The notes under the pieces are model-generated. The model had not been told where the DNA came from and ran no database searches. It was given only the letters and a program-made list of their open reading frames with translations. Made by a program: the position numbers and the translations under genes. A stretch of 64,000 nt of DNA from Aliivibrio salmonicida LFI1238 (GTDB lineage Bacteria; Pseudomonadota; Gammaproteobacteria; Enterobacterales; Vibrionaceae): contig NC_011312.1 in NCBI RefSeq assembly GCF_000196495.1, forward strand, positions 1,178,001 to 1,242,000. Reading direction: 5' to 3'. Shown here piece after piece: positions 26,081-36,071 of this stretch (its first letter is position 1; the number at the start of each line of letters is the position of its first letter).

Positions 26081-28779
26081 GGAAGAGCTTTCCAAGCAGG
26101 AAGAGTAAAAGCAATCCGATGCATTGTGCCATCTAGACCACCAATATTATCTGCACGAGTGTGACCAGAAGCGATGACTTGTAAACCACCACCAGATTGA
26201 TCTTTCGCGTTATCAGGTGCAGATACAGGGATGTCAAATTGGAATTCAGTTCCACCAGGAATGTCTTGTCCTGTGTTGTTTGTGAAACTGATTTTTGGAT
26301 TGATAGGGTAGTTTTGATCACCCACTTTAAATCCATCAATCGAAATAGCAATATCAACGGTTTCTGCTGGAAGTGCTCCCGTAGCAACGGTATTACCATA
26401 AGGCGTTGCGGCGGCGAATTTATCGTAGATCGCTTTAGTCATGGTATTACCCATGTGGTATTCACCATTGCCAGTTTGACATGCGGCTTCCGTGGCATCT
26501 ACTGAAGTACGTTTACCGTTGGCATCAAGTACGTAACAGTTATAATCGCCAGCAAGTTCCCAGAACATGATGCCGCCGATCTCTTTATCGATCACATAAT
26601 CCGCTTTTACGTTGATAGATGCTTTATCTTCTGTAGATAAGAAGACTTTTTTCTCTGCATTCCACAACCAAGGGGCAACGGCAACATTATCGTAATGACG
26701 AGTATAAGTACCGACCAATTTATCCGCAGGATCATTTGCAGGGTCTAACCCATAAATGTTTGCATAAGAACCAAAGATACCTTCTTGAAGGTTTTTAGCA
26801 TGCCACATAGGGTTAGAGCCTGCGCCCATTTCTTGGCCGTATGAGTTCTTATCATGCCACATGTTATCGATACCTAACGCACCGTAACCACAGTTGTTTT
26901 TCTCACCTTCACCAGTACCAGCATCACACTGTGCTTGGTCTGGTAATGGTGCTCGACCCCAAAGGCCATTTTCACCACCAGTGACACCTTGCCAACCGCG
27001 AGTATAGTAAGGAACACCAATATTGATTCGACCTGCTGGCATAGAGCCGCGGAAGTAATGGAAAGCCCAATCGGTATTTAAATAGCCAATCCCCCCATAA
27101 GCTTCAGTGTCATAAACACTCCATTGTGCTAATTCAGAATCTTTACCTGTATCAAACAATGCGGCATTGTGGCCAACATGATCGTTCCACGCGCCGTGTA
27201 AATCGTAAGACATGATATTGACGTAATCGAGATACTTAGTGACGGCCATTGTTTCCATGCCACGTAGAAGGTAAGCAGAAGATGGAGCGGCAATCGTTAA
27301 CATGTAATGGATATTATCTTCCGAACTAGCCACATCCAGTTTTTCACGTAGAACGCGCATTAGTTCATGATATGACTTCATTAAGTAAGGACGACGTGAT
27401 TCCGAGAACGTCTTATCGTCAGGGTTACCGGCACCAGCCATTGATGTTGGGTACTCATAATCGATATCTAGACCATCGAACTTATACTTACGCATCATCT
27501 CAACAGCAGAAATTGCAAATTTTTCGATTGCTGCTTGATTGATACTGCCATCGGCATTGGTTGTCATTGTATAGAAACCGCCATCAGCAACGCGATTTCC
27601 GTCGGTACCAAAGTGACCGCCTGTTTCAGCCCAGCCACCAATAGAAATGAGTGTTTTAACATCGTGTTTTGCTTTTGCTGTTGCTAATGCACCGAAGTGA
27701 CCCTTAAAGCCAAGAGTTGGATCAATTTCAACACCTGCCCACTCTTTGCCTGTTGCTGCATTATTTGGGTCGGTTACATCACCGACATTAACATTGCCAT
27801 CAGAACCAATACTTACGAAGGCGTAGTTTATATGTGTTAATTGCTCCCAAGGAATATCATTAACCAGATAACTGTTTTGGTCATCACCACCATCACGCCA
27901 GCTAGTGAAATAGCCGATAACACGACGAGGGTGATCGGCTCCCATTAACTCACGACCTTCTTTATCATAAACAGTACAGTATGGAACATTTACCCCTTCA
28001 GTTTGATACATACCATCAGGACGGCAGTTGTCCGCAATAGGAAGTGAACTTGTTACGGTTAATGTAGAAGAAGAGTTGGTCGATGCGCCTAAATTATCGG
28101 TTGCTTTTGCATAAACAGAAAGTGAACCAGCAGACGTTGTTTTGTATTGTAGAGTATAAGGTGCGGTTGCTGTGGTACCAATAAGCGTATTGTTTACATA
28201 GAAATCGACTTTATCAATCGTTCCATCAGAATCGGTTGCATCAGCGGTTAATGCGACGGTAGCCCCCAGCTCTACACTTGACGCAGATAAGTTTAAACTT
28301 GCCATTGGCGCAATATTGTCAGTTGGAGTCCCGGTTACTGCTACAACAACAGAGCTTTCAGTACTGACGGCACCTTTATCATCATAAGATTGAGCACTAA
28401 AGGTATGAGATCCTTCAAGAGCTGTCCAAGAAGTGCTATAAGGGGAGGTCTCTGATGATGCTATTACTGATCCATCAACAGAAAAATCAACACGAACGAC
28501 TGAACCATCACTGTCCGCCGCAGAAGCGGTTAACGTTACAATATCCCCAATAGCGATGTTATCTGTTGAGCTAGGAGAGGTTAAATCGACGGTTGGTGCA
28601 ATATTAACAAGATCACCAGAGCAAGAGCCTAAGTCTTGCCATGCTCCCCATTCACCAGCCGTTGCAGGATCATTATTCTGAGTCCAATACTTTGCTTTAT
28701 AAGCATTATTTCCTTGTTTTACTTGGTCACCACCATTGTAAACAGTGGCACCACTCCATGTACCTAAAGGAGTGCAGTC
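26081..28779 (-). pseudogene. GH18 chitinase, truncated at both ends
   Basis: The frame runs open from 28779 with no start. It encodes first a CBM5/12-type chitin-binding module (TWSGATVYNGGDQV, AYKAKYWTQNNDP, GEWGAWQDLGSC), then two Ig/PKD-like repeats (IAPTVDLTSP..., MASLNLSASSVELG...), then a GH18 domain with the catalytic FDGLDIDYEYP and chitinase features such as VIGYFTSWRDGG and YVNIMSYDLHGAW. The signal peptide and promoter are lost at the fusion to a pilin gene. The 3' end stops at an IS66 repeat (AWKALP then TAA from the IS), without the usual C-terminal strand. It would not be expressed or secreted as it stands. An internal ATG at 28305 is not a credible start. Confidence 0.88.
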
Positions 28780-29227
28780 TATTTACCGCTTCACTGTATT
28801 TAATATTACACTTATCAGTACTGTATTTTTTACTTCTGTGCATGAAAGTAATATAGGGTTTACTAGTGTCATTATGAAAATACCATTCAGATGGAATATT
28901 GTCATTGTATTGAGAATCAACAAAAACTTGATTCATTAGTTTATTCCAAGATTTGGCTGCATCGGCTTTTGGGTAACCATATACAATGTGAATATTATCA
29001 CCAAGTATTGTTATAGACCCGCTTGCTTGAGTGTCAACTCCTGTAAGAATTGTTTTTGGATGTAGTTGGTTCATTGCTCCAGTCATTTCTCCTTTTAGCC
29101 CTTGTAGCGCTGAAATTCGAGAATCACGTTGAAGGTTTATAAATTTTGATGCTGCAGTAATTGCTAAGATACTTAAAACTACAATTACAATGATAAGTTC
29201 TATCAAAGTGAAGCCTTTCTTTTTCAT
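28780..29227 (-). pseudogene. MSHA-like type IV pilin, 3' end fused to the chitinase remnant
   Basis: Starts with a type III leader MKKKGFTLIELIIVIVVLSI (peptidase cut before F, Glu at +5) and a hydrophobic N-terminal helix, then ASKFINLQRDSRISALQGLKG and VYGYPKADAA, as in MshA-family pilins. The frame passes 28780 into chitinase DNA in a different frame and ends with 16 or so unrelated residues (28727). The native C-terminus with its second Cys is lost; only CNIKYSEAVN remains. ATG at 29227 follows AGGA; the frame's TTG three codons upstream is less likely. Confidence 0.78.
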
Positions 29228-29390
29228 CGTATGCAATCCTGATTATTTAGAAGACTATAGTCTAAACAATATAGATAAACAGCAAAGTATTGATTTGATG
29301 AAGTTAGAACAATGTTGGTTTTATTTGTATTACGAATTTAATTTAGGGGAATAATAAAGCTGAGGATGTTGTTTTACAAAGGGGAGTTGG

Positions 29391-29496
29391 GTGGAAGCCC
29401 CAGCCACATCCCGGCACACACGTCACTCGCTGCGGCTGCTTCCTTCCGGATCTGACCGAGTTCACGAGTTAGTGTTGCGGGAGGACCAGGGCCTCC
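29391..29496 (-). ncRNA. ffs: 4.5S RNA of the signal recognition particle
   Basis: The minus strand carries the diagnostic core: CCTCCCGCAACACTAACTCG, then GGTCAGATCCGGAAGGAAGC (tetraloop GGAA and Ffh-binding internal loops), then GTGTGCCGGGATGTGGCTGG. GGAGGCC at the 5' end pairs with GGCTTCC at the 3' end, which sets the boundaries to within a few bases. It works with Ffh to target membrane proteins. Upstream lies a promoter that would leave a leader of about 24 bases, consistent with RNase P processing as in E. coli. Confidence 0.96.
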
Positions 29497-29527
29497 ATAG
29501 ATTCTGTTGTTCGTTAGAACGAGAGAG

Positions 29528-29556
29528 ATTATTAAACATGGCTATGTAGATTGCAA
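29528..29556 (-). promoter_or_regulatory. Probable ffs promoter
   Basis: On the minus strand TTGCAA (29551-29556) and AATAAT (29528-29533) are spaced by exactly 17 bases. The implied start at about 29521 is about 24 bases before the mature 4.5S RNA end. Confidence 0.6.
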
Positions 29557-29731
29557 GGATAAATAGTAAAAAACAGGCCAAGTGCTTAATTAAACAACAC
29601 AAACAAGGAATTTAAACTAAAATCTGCGATAGACCATGTCTTAAATGTAATACGACCGTGTAGGTTTGGCATTCAATAAATTAAACCCCGTTATAATCAT
29701 TAACAATTATAATCAATTTAAGAGGATACAC

Positions 29732-30481
29732 ATGTTTAGGTTAACTGCGATAGCATCGTTTATTTCGGCACTTACTTTATTTAATTTTTCCGCCGTAGCG
29801 GCAGAAGAAGATGATGTTTCTGGTGAGTTTAGTGGTGATGCGAAAGTCGGTTTCATTTATTCAAAAACAGATGAAACCTCGATGTCAGTTAATTCTGGTA
29901 TTACTTTAAAGTATAAAGAAGCACGATGGCATCATACTGGCGAATTTTCTACGTATTACACAAAAGGTAATGAAGAGGATGACGGAACCAATAAGAATAA
30001 GATAATTTATGATGTAAAGTATGACATCACTGAGAGAATCTTTGCTTTTGGTAATGCGAAATATGAACATGACCAATTTGCGACTTATTGTGAGCAAGCA
30101 CTATTAGTCGGCGGTTTTGGTGCGAATATTATTGATACTGAACATTCAACATTAGATGTCGGGGCGGGGCCTGGTTATAGATACTCTAAACGCCAAGTAT
30201 TTGATGACGATTTACCTAATAATTCAGAAAAAGAAATGATTGCGAACTTTTTTATTGAAGGGCAATCAAAAATAACAGATGGCTTAGAAGCTGGTGGTGG
30301 TGTCCGTGTCGATTATGGCAGTTCAAATACAACTACAACGACGCATGTATTCTTAAAGAATAAGCTAATGGAAAGTTTATCGCTCATGTTAGACGCTGAA
30401 TATATTTATAACAGCGTGGTAGCAACAGGGAAGACACACGATGAGATTTACAGTACATTAAGCTTAAATTATGGCTTTTAA
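29732..30481 (+). CDS. DUF481 outer-membrane protein
   Basis: 249 residues with a signal peptide (MFRLTAIASFISALTLFNFSAVAA, cut after AVAA) and alternating strands ending YSTLSLNYGF, as in DUF481 beta-barrel proteins of unknown function. The start at 29732 follows AGAGGA; the open frame extends 22 codons upstream but crosses a TATAAT at 29692-29697 that is probably the promoter. A terminator follows. Confidence 0.85.
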   Translation: MFRLTAIASFISALTLFNFSAVAAEEDDVSGEFSGDAKVGFIYSKTDETSMSVNSGITLKYKEARWHHTGEFSTYYTKGNEEDDGTNKNKIIYDVKYDITERIFAFGNAKYEHDQFATYCEQALLVGGFGANIIDTEHSTLDVGAGPGYRYSKRQVFDDDLPNNSEKEMIANFFIEGQSKITDGLEAGGGVRVDYGSSNTTTTTHVFLKNKLMESLSLMLDAEYIYNSVVATGKTHDEIYSTLSLNYGF

Positions 30482-30515
30482 TGAGTAACTCTTGGTTATA
30501 ATTGATTTTAATCTT

Positions 30516-30545
30516 AAAGCTCGAGCTATTTTCGAGCTTTTTTGT
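30516..30545 (+). terminator. Intrinsic terminator after the DUF481 gene
   Basis: AAAGCTCGA/TCGAGCTTT, a perfect 9-bp stem with a short loop, followed by a T run. Confidence 0.85.
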
Positions 30546-30548
30546 ATG

Positions 30549-30618
30549 AATAAATTTAAATAGTGATATCACGCTAGTGATTCTATTTACTCGGGTGATA
30601 TCACTATTTAAATTTATT
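30549..30618. repeat. Perfect 24-bp inverted repeat with 22-base spacer
   Basis: Arms 30549-30572 and 30595-30618 are perfect complements. Each contains the self-palindrome GTGATATCAC (30563-30572 and 30595-30604), whose centres are 32 bases apart, about three helical turns. There is no T run, so it is not a simple terminator. It lies just upstream of the sensor-protein remnant and could be a paired operator, a cruciform, or a small mobile-element relic. Confidence 0.75.
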
Positions 30619-30653
30619 GATTTGGTAGAATAAAAGAAAAATGTTGGCAAGCA

Positions 30654-31042
30654 GTGAAGAACAGTATTAATTTTAAACAAATAAAGTATTTTGTTATTAC
30701 CATGGTCTTAATCGGGATTACTCCAATGTTTTATTTTGGAAATCAGTATGAGACACAACTAAATACAATTTACACTGATGGGCAAAATGAAGCTAAGCAT
30801 CAACTGAATTACAGTAAAAAAGAAGTTTATTTTATTGGTTCTCAGTTAGGCACTTCATTGAACTTACTTGCGGATAATCGGGTTTTATTACAATTCATTC
30901 AAGATCCCTCTTCTAAAAATAAAGCCTTATTAGAAACATTGTGGTCGTTAACCGTGACTAATTTAACCTATATATCACATAGCTTTCGTTGAGTCTATTG
31001 TATTGTCGATAGAATCATACCCATTGATAAACTGATCTATAT
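30654..31042 (+). pseudogene. N-terminal fragment of a membrane sensor protein
   Basis: About 108 residues begin with a cytoplasmic stub and a membrane helix (YFVITMVLIGITPMFYFG) followed by an extracytoplasmic helical region (KHQLNYSKKEVYFIGSQLGTSLNLLADN), as at the start of sensor kinases, GGDEF proteins or chemoreceptors. It ends at 30992 with no second membrane helix or output domain, 50 bases from the convergent phosphatase gene. The first codon is GTG. The truncation suggests a deletion whose other side is the T6SS cluster. Confidence 0.6.
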
Positions 31043-31696
31043 TCATCGATACACCTTAATCATTATTGCAGATAAATTGTCATTTGCAGGAGTCAGTAAC
31101 ACTTGCTCTTTTAGGTGATAGCATCCCTTAAGCGTACTAGGTAATGCCATGCAAGCTTCTATCATGGCATTTGATAGGTATTTATGTACCCCATCACTTG
31201 TGAGTAAGAACGTATCTTGATGTTGAAGGGGGATGATACAGTGTTCAATTTGCAAGTTATTCCCCATTCCAATGGCTTGAGTTAGAGCCTCTTTTCCATT
31301 CTGTTCTTGAGTGTGATCTTTTGATATTTGATACAGTCTTTTATGTCGAAATAAGTAGCACCTTGAGTCACCAGCCCAAAGACAAGCCATGTGCCCATGA
31401 TGAGCGATTAACATGCAAACGGTACTGCCAATGATGCGACTACGAGAGAGCGTTTTTTCCTGACTTAGGTGATGATTTACTTTTAAAAGCATTCGTTTTG
31501 CTTTTGTGATTTTCTGTTCTAATGTCCCATGAAGTTGCTCTGTTTTAAATGAATCAGTGATCATGCCACTGGCAATCTCACCGTGTTCATAGCCACCCAT
31601 TCCATCAGCAACGACCCAAATCCCTTGTTCAGTAAGAGACAAAATAGAATCTTCATTTTTGTCCCTTACTTTTCCTTCTGCAGAGAAATAAGCCAT
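31043..31696 (-). CDS. PP2C-type Ser/Thr phosphatase (PppA-like) of the T6SS cluster
   Basis: 217 residues with PP2C motifs: KVRDKNEDS, VVADGMGGYEHGE, LWAGDSRCYL, LTSDGVHKYL and NDNLSAIMI, giving the Asp metal ligands. In T6SS loci such a phosphatase (PppA) opposes kinase PpkA acting on an FHA protein. The FHA gene is here, but no kinase gene is. It begins just after the tssM stop. The ATG at 31696 lacks a clear ribosome site, though it gives a normal PP2C N-terminus. Confidence 0.85.
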   Translation of the reverse strand: MAYFSAEGKVRDKNEDSILSLTEQGIWVVADGMGGYEHGEIASGMITDSFKTEQLHGTLEQKITKAKRMLLKVNHHLSQEKTLSRSRIIGSTVCMLIAHHGHMACLWAGDSRCYLFRHKRLYQISKDHTQEQNGKEALTQAIGMGNNLQIEHCIIPLQHQDTFLLTSDGVHKYLSNAMIEACMALPSTLKGCYHLKEQVLLTPANDNLSAIMIKVYR

Positions 31697-31710
31697 TTGA
31701 AATTGTTGAC

Positions 31711-34700
31711 TTATCCATTAATCCTTTTTGGAAGATAGAAATTAGTCAGAATTTTACGATTAAATGGGTTCGGTGTTCGGTCACTATAAATAAGGTACTT
31801 TGCGTTCATCCCTCGGTTTTTAAAATCGACTTTGATGACATCTTGTCCTCGGTACTTATTTACAGTGAACTTATCTAATACTCTGAAGAAAGCCCAAGGA
31901 CCAGAGTTTTGTTGATTAACTACTTTTGTGCCGCTTAAGTCTTGCAAGACAAAGCTGACGTATTGACGTTGATTTGTAATAGGCCAAGTGAACTGTTTCT
32001 TCTGAATAGGACCGTGACGATAAGCAAACTTATTTTTACCATAATAGAAGGTTGATTGCAGAGCACTCGCATCCAGTTCAAATGGGGCAATTCGGAAGGA
32101 GACATTTGCTTCTTTTCCTTTTGAGCCATAGAACATTTTTTGAATGGTTAAGCCAAAATAATATTGGTTCAAAAAAGAGTTAGAGAGGCCTAAAGAGCGT
32201 CCGTTTAGTTGCTTCTCTAAAAACTTCCCTTTTTGTTTATGCACAAATGAAGCTAAATAAACATCGTAGAAATGATCTAAAATCCCCCCAGTTTGGAAAA
32301 ATTCATCAAAGTCAGCAATATTAACGTCTTGATTGCTGTTTCTAAATGGATAACGACCTGCGAGTGCGACGTCGTAATGATTGACGACTTTGTCTTGGTA
32401 GACCATTTGTATGTGGTTTCTAGAATGGGTAAGTAAAATCCCCCATGTATTATTCGCAACTTGTCTCCACCATTGTTGGAGTGGTTGCGGTAATGTTTCT
32501 GCCATGACTCGAATATCATTTAATTCATTTGGCATTCCTTGCATGCGATCTCGTGCAATTTTAAAGGCTGATGAATCTTGGTTCGGCGAGTACTTAACCA
32601 TAGAAAGACGTCCCCCAAGTTCATTTATCACGACAAGAGCATCTTCTAATGGGATCGTCGCTTGTGCTTTATCAGTTAATAATAAATTCAGCGATTCAAA
32701 TTGATTACTGACTGCTTTTCGTGCGCTTTGTGACCGCTCTTCGACACTATGGAGACCAAGAGAAGCGATTTTTTTAATTTGTGATTTATCGGTAATTTCT
32801 TCGCCGTTTTTGCGGTATTTTCAGCCAGTTGAGCTTGGTCTATAAACGTTGTGTTCTCACGTATTAAATTGAGTAATTTTAATATAGGTTGGCTTGAGCC
32901 TGTGATGTTTGATATCTGCAGGATCGCTTCATCGATATTACGTGAGGGTTTTATTTGCAATTGATCGACCGCATCTTTCCAGTAGCGGATGTAATCATGA
33001 AAATAAAGGTCTTCAACTTCTGAATATAAATTACGTATTTCATTAGTACTTAAATCGCTTGATAGTCCGATGACCCAATTCTCATCAATGAGTTGTTTTA
33101 CTTGGTCTAATCCTTTGCTTAAGAAAACGGTTTGGTACCCTTTTTGAGTAAACAGCCCAGGAATAATAATATTGGTGTGATTAAATAGATTTTGATTTGG
33201 CCCTAGATGGTCACTGATTTTGATGTCACGCAGTTTCATCTCTTTGGCGTCTTGTTTCAGCTGTTAGTAAACCAACTCTGACGTGTCAGCTTCACGCAGA
33301 AATTTTCGTGATTTCGCAATGAGATTATTATTTAATTCAACAGGTTCAAAACCAATATTAAGTAAATTAGATAAATGAGTTTGCAACGATTGTTGTTCGG
33401 TTGCTGAGCCACTGTATAAATATGACCAATGTAAGCTCATCCATTCTTCAAGGTATTTTCTATCAAGGTGATCATGTAAATTAAGCATGAGATAAGCGCG
33501 AAGTGAAGGGGTTAAAAATTCTCGATTTTCTTGATTATTCGTTACTTGGTATTCTAACTCACTGGTTATTTTTGGAAGTAATAAATGGTTAAGTTGATTA
33601 TGGTAAGCTTTTTCTGCCGCTTCTTTTAATTTTTTGTCCTGTTGTAATCCGGTGAATCCTTCAGTAAATGAAGATTCATCTGATTGATACACTTTTGTTG
33701 CCAATAATAAGGTATCTAATGTAGGTAATAGTTCAATAGAGGTGGCAAGAGGAGAAAGATGAACAATCGATTGGTTATAATCGTCAGCAAATGTGAGTAA
33801 CTGCTGCTGTTTAGTATGGTTACTTAAAAAGCTCGTTGCCCATAGTGCGCCTAACCCGATGACAACTGAAAATGAAAATGCATAGATAGAGGCATTCTTT
33901 ATTTTAATTCTCTTTTCATAATTGTCATCAAGAGTCGCTAATTCACTGTTAGGGAAAATAACATCATCTAATAGTTTACGAATAAAGAAGCCTCGTTGGT
34001 GTTGATAGGTCGGTAATACTCGAGAACTTATCCCTAAGTTTTGTCCAATACTTGATGTTGTCGATTCTGTATGTTGATGGCTTGGCTCAGGCACGGAGGT
34101 GAGATACAAACCACGTAAATGAGCGGCTTGGTGATAGCGTGTTTTGGTAAATGCCAGCTCAGAGAATAGAGCTAAACGTTCGGCTAAAAAGCTTAATTGG
34201 CGGGGAAACTGCAACAATTCTGCGCGTTTCATTACGTCTCTCTCATCATGTAATTTAGACATTACTTGAGAATCTATTCGTAAAATTAGCTTTTCAAACT
34301 CATGTTTTATTTTATCGGCTTTCTGCCCTTCGCCTTCGTTGAATGTAATTCCAAAAACTTGGTCCATTTCTTCTCGAGAAAGAGAGGAGAAAAAAGGTTC
34401 AAATCCTTCGACCTTATCCATTTTTGTTAACAGAAAATAAATCGGCATATCAGAGCTTAACTCGTGTCTTAACTCTTGTAGGCGTTCGCGTACATAACGA
34501 GCTTGAAGTTCAATGCTACTCTCATCAGGTGACTGTAATGCACTGACATCAATGGTTAAAATTACGCCGTTAAGAGGGCGACGACGGCGTTTATTTTGCA
34601 GTGCTTTTAGAAAACGAATCCAAATAGGGCTCGTCAATTCGTGTTCATGTTGATCAAAAAAGCGTCCTGCAGCATCTAATAATACGGCATGATTACCAAA

Positions 34701-35240
34701 GTACCATTCGCAATGTTGGCTATTTTGGATGTCTCTTGTGTAATGCCCATCGGTTTGATTTAGGGGGAAATCGAGCCCTGAGCATTCTAGTAAAGTCGTT
34801 TTTCCGCTATTTTGAGGGCCAATAATCATGTACCAAGGCAGTTGGTATTTAATGTTGTTATTTAATTTCCCATACAATCCAGCCCGTTTAATTGTGGCAA
34901 TAGCCGTATCAAGTTTTTCTTTTAGTATGTTTGAATGCTCATGTACATAAGCCAACTCTGTTTGAGCTGCTTGGTATGCGTCTTTATTTTCTTCTTTTTG
35001 TGCTTCTCGTTTTGCTAACCACCAAAGAGAGAGGTTATAGGTACCCCATAAAATAAGACAGACGATAACCGTTAATATTTTTCCTGTCGTCGACTCAATT
35101 AATGGCGTCGATGCTATCGCGATGTAATGGCCAAACAAACAAAAAAGAAGGGCAATAAATAAGGCGATAAATAAAGACCAACACCATGTTTGCTTGAGCG
35201 TATTTAATAAAGCGTTAAAAAATGATTTCATCCCTGACAA
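31711..35240 (-). pseudogene. tssM: T6SS membrane-complex protein TssM (IcmF), two lesions
   Basis: TssM spans the inner membrane and, with TssL and TssJ, anchors the secretion machine. Visible are two N-terminal membrane helices, a Walker A GPQNSGKTTLLECSG (about residue 136), a third helix near 440, and the periplasmic domain. A TAA at 33264-33266 breaks the frame in place (SELVY-stop-QLKQDAKEM). A second lesion at 32807-32811 is a one-base loss in a T/A run: AENTAK should continue NGEEITDKSQIKKIAS. Correcting both gives 1176 residues, normal for TssM. The ATG overlaps the tssL region closely. Confidence 0.92.
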
Positions 35241-35242
35241 TC

Positions 35243-36070
35243 CTATAATTCAATGTGTTCAAATGCTTGAATAACGTGAGCTGATTGCTGGTCTAATACA
35301 TAGTAAAAACCACCATAGATAGCACATAAAGAAAACAGAACTACGCAGACAATGCCTACCCATGATGTTTGTCTTGTCAGCTTATGTCGTTGCACTTGTT
35401 TAGGCTCCCAATTTGGCGAAAGACTTGATTTCTCATCACCACGTAACGATCGAATTTGGCGGTATAAAGAATCTCGAATGGCGTCTAATTCAATTAAACC
35501 TCGGGATAAAACGCGGTATTTACCTTCAAAACCTAAGCTTAAGCATAAATACATTAACTCTAATAATTCTAAATACTTAGCTGGATTTCGACTTAGCTTT
35601 TCAAGCAACAGAAAAAACTTCTCACCGCCATAGGTTTCATTGTGAAAGCTACTAAGCATACTTTGTGATGCCCAGTGGCTTTCGGCTCCCCAAGGTGTAG
35701 TAACAACCACTTCATCAATAAAAGAGCACAGTAAATAGCGGGATAGTGCGACGTAGTTATTCTCAACGCCTGAATTTAAAGCTTGGAATTCAAATGATTT
35801 AATTTCTTCGACTAATTTAGGCTTGAGTAGATCTATATCTTGATACGTTTCTTTCTTTAAATCACACGTAATACAAAGCAAAGACGATGCGGCGCTAATC
35901 AGTGGATTGTTGCCAGCAAAGTTGTACTCTTCAGGTTTGATACGAGCGGCATACACCATTCGATTTTGTAATTGATCAAACTTTGGGGCATTGGGGCTCT
36001 GAGTTAACGTAGGGCTAACTTGATTTGGATCTTGGGTAATAAGTACCGTGCGGTCATCCATGCTGCTCAT
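35243..36070 (-). CDS. tssL: T6SS membrane protein TssL (DotU family)
   Basis: 275 residues with the cytoplasmic DotU domain (NPLISAASSLLCI, YLLCSFIDEVVVTTPWG, LELLELMYLCLSLGFEGKYR) and a single C-terminal membrane helix (VGIVCVVLFSLCAIYGGFYYVL, about residues 235-257). There is no OmpA-like extension. It sits between tssK and tssM with almost no spacing. Confidence 0.93.
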   Translation of the reverse strand: MSSMDDRTVLITQDPNQVSPTLTQSPNAPKFDQLQNRMVYAARIKPEEYNFAGNNPLISAASSLLCITCDLKKETYQDIDLLKPKLVEEIKSFEFQALNSGVENNYVALSRYLLCSFIDEVVVTTPWGAESHWASQSMLSSFHNETYGGEKFFLLLEKLSRNPAKYLELLELMYLCLSLGFEGKYRVLSRGLIELDAIRDSLYRQIRSLRGDEKSSLSPNWEPKQVQRHKLTRQTSWVGIVCVVLFSLCAIYGGFYYVLDQQSAHVIQAFEHIEL

Positions 36071-36071
36071 A

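Noticed and set aside
26077..28305. An intact chitinase starting at ATG 28305
   Set aside because: The ATG lies inside the Ig-like repeats, and the reading frame continues upstream through a chitin-binding module to the fusion point at 28779. No signal peptide.
28727..28779. A genuine extended pilin C-terminus (RLHSFRYMEWCHCLQWW)
   Set aside because: These residues are chitinase DNA read out of frame; the chitinase frame codes a clear chitin-binding module over the same bases.
30513..30620. CRISPR-like or attC-like array near 30.5 kb
   Set aside because: There is only one inverted repeat pair and no direct repeats, spacers or integrase.
32411..32704. Several 60-100 codon frames opposite T6SS, porin and his genes
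   Set aside because: They are antisense or shifted shadows of well supported genes, with no ribosome sites or recognisable motifs.
33239..33264. A separate small gene starting at 33239 after tssM
   Set aside because: It is in the same frame as the upstream tssM part and reads on as TssM; the break is a stop codon, not a gene boundary.
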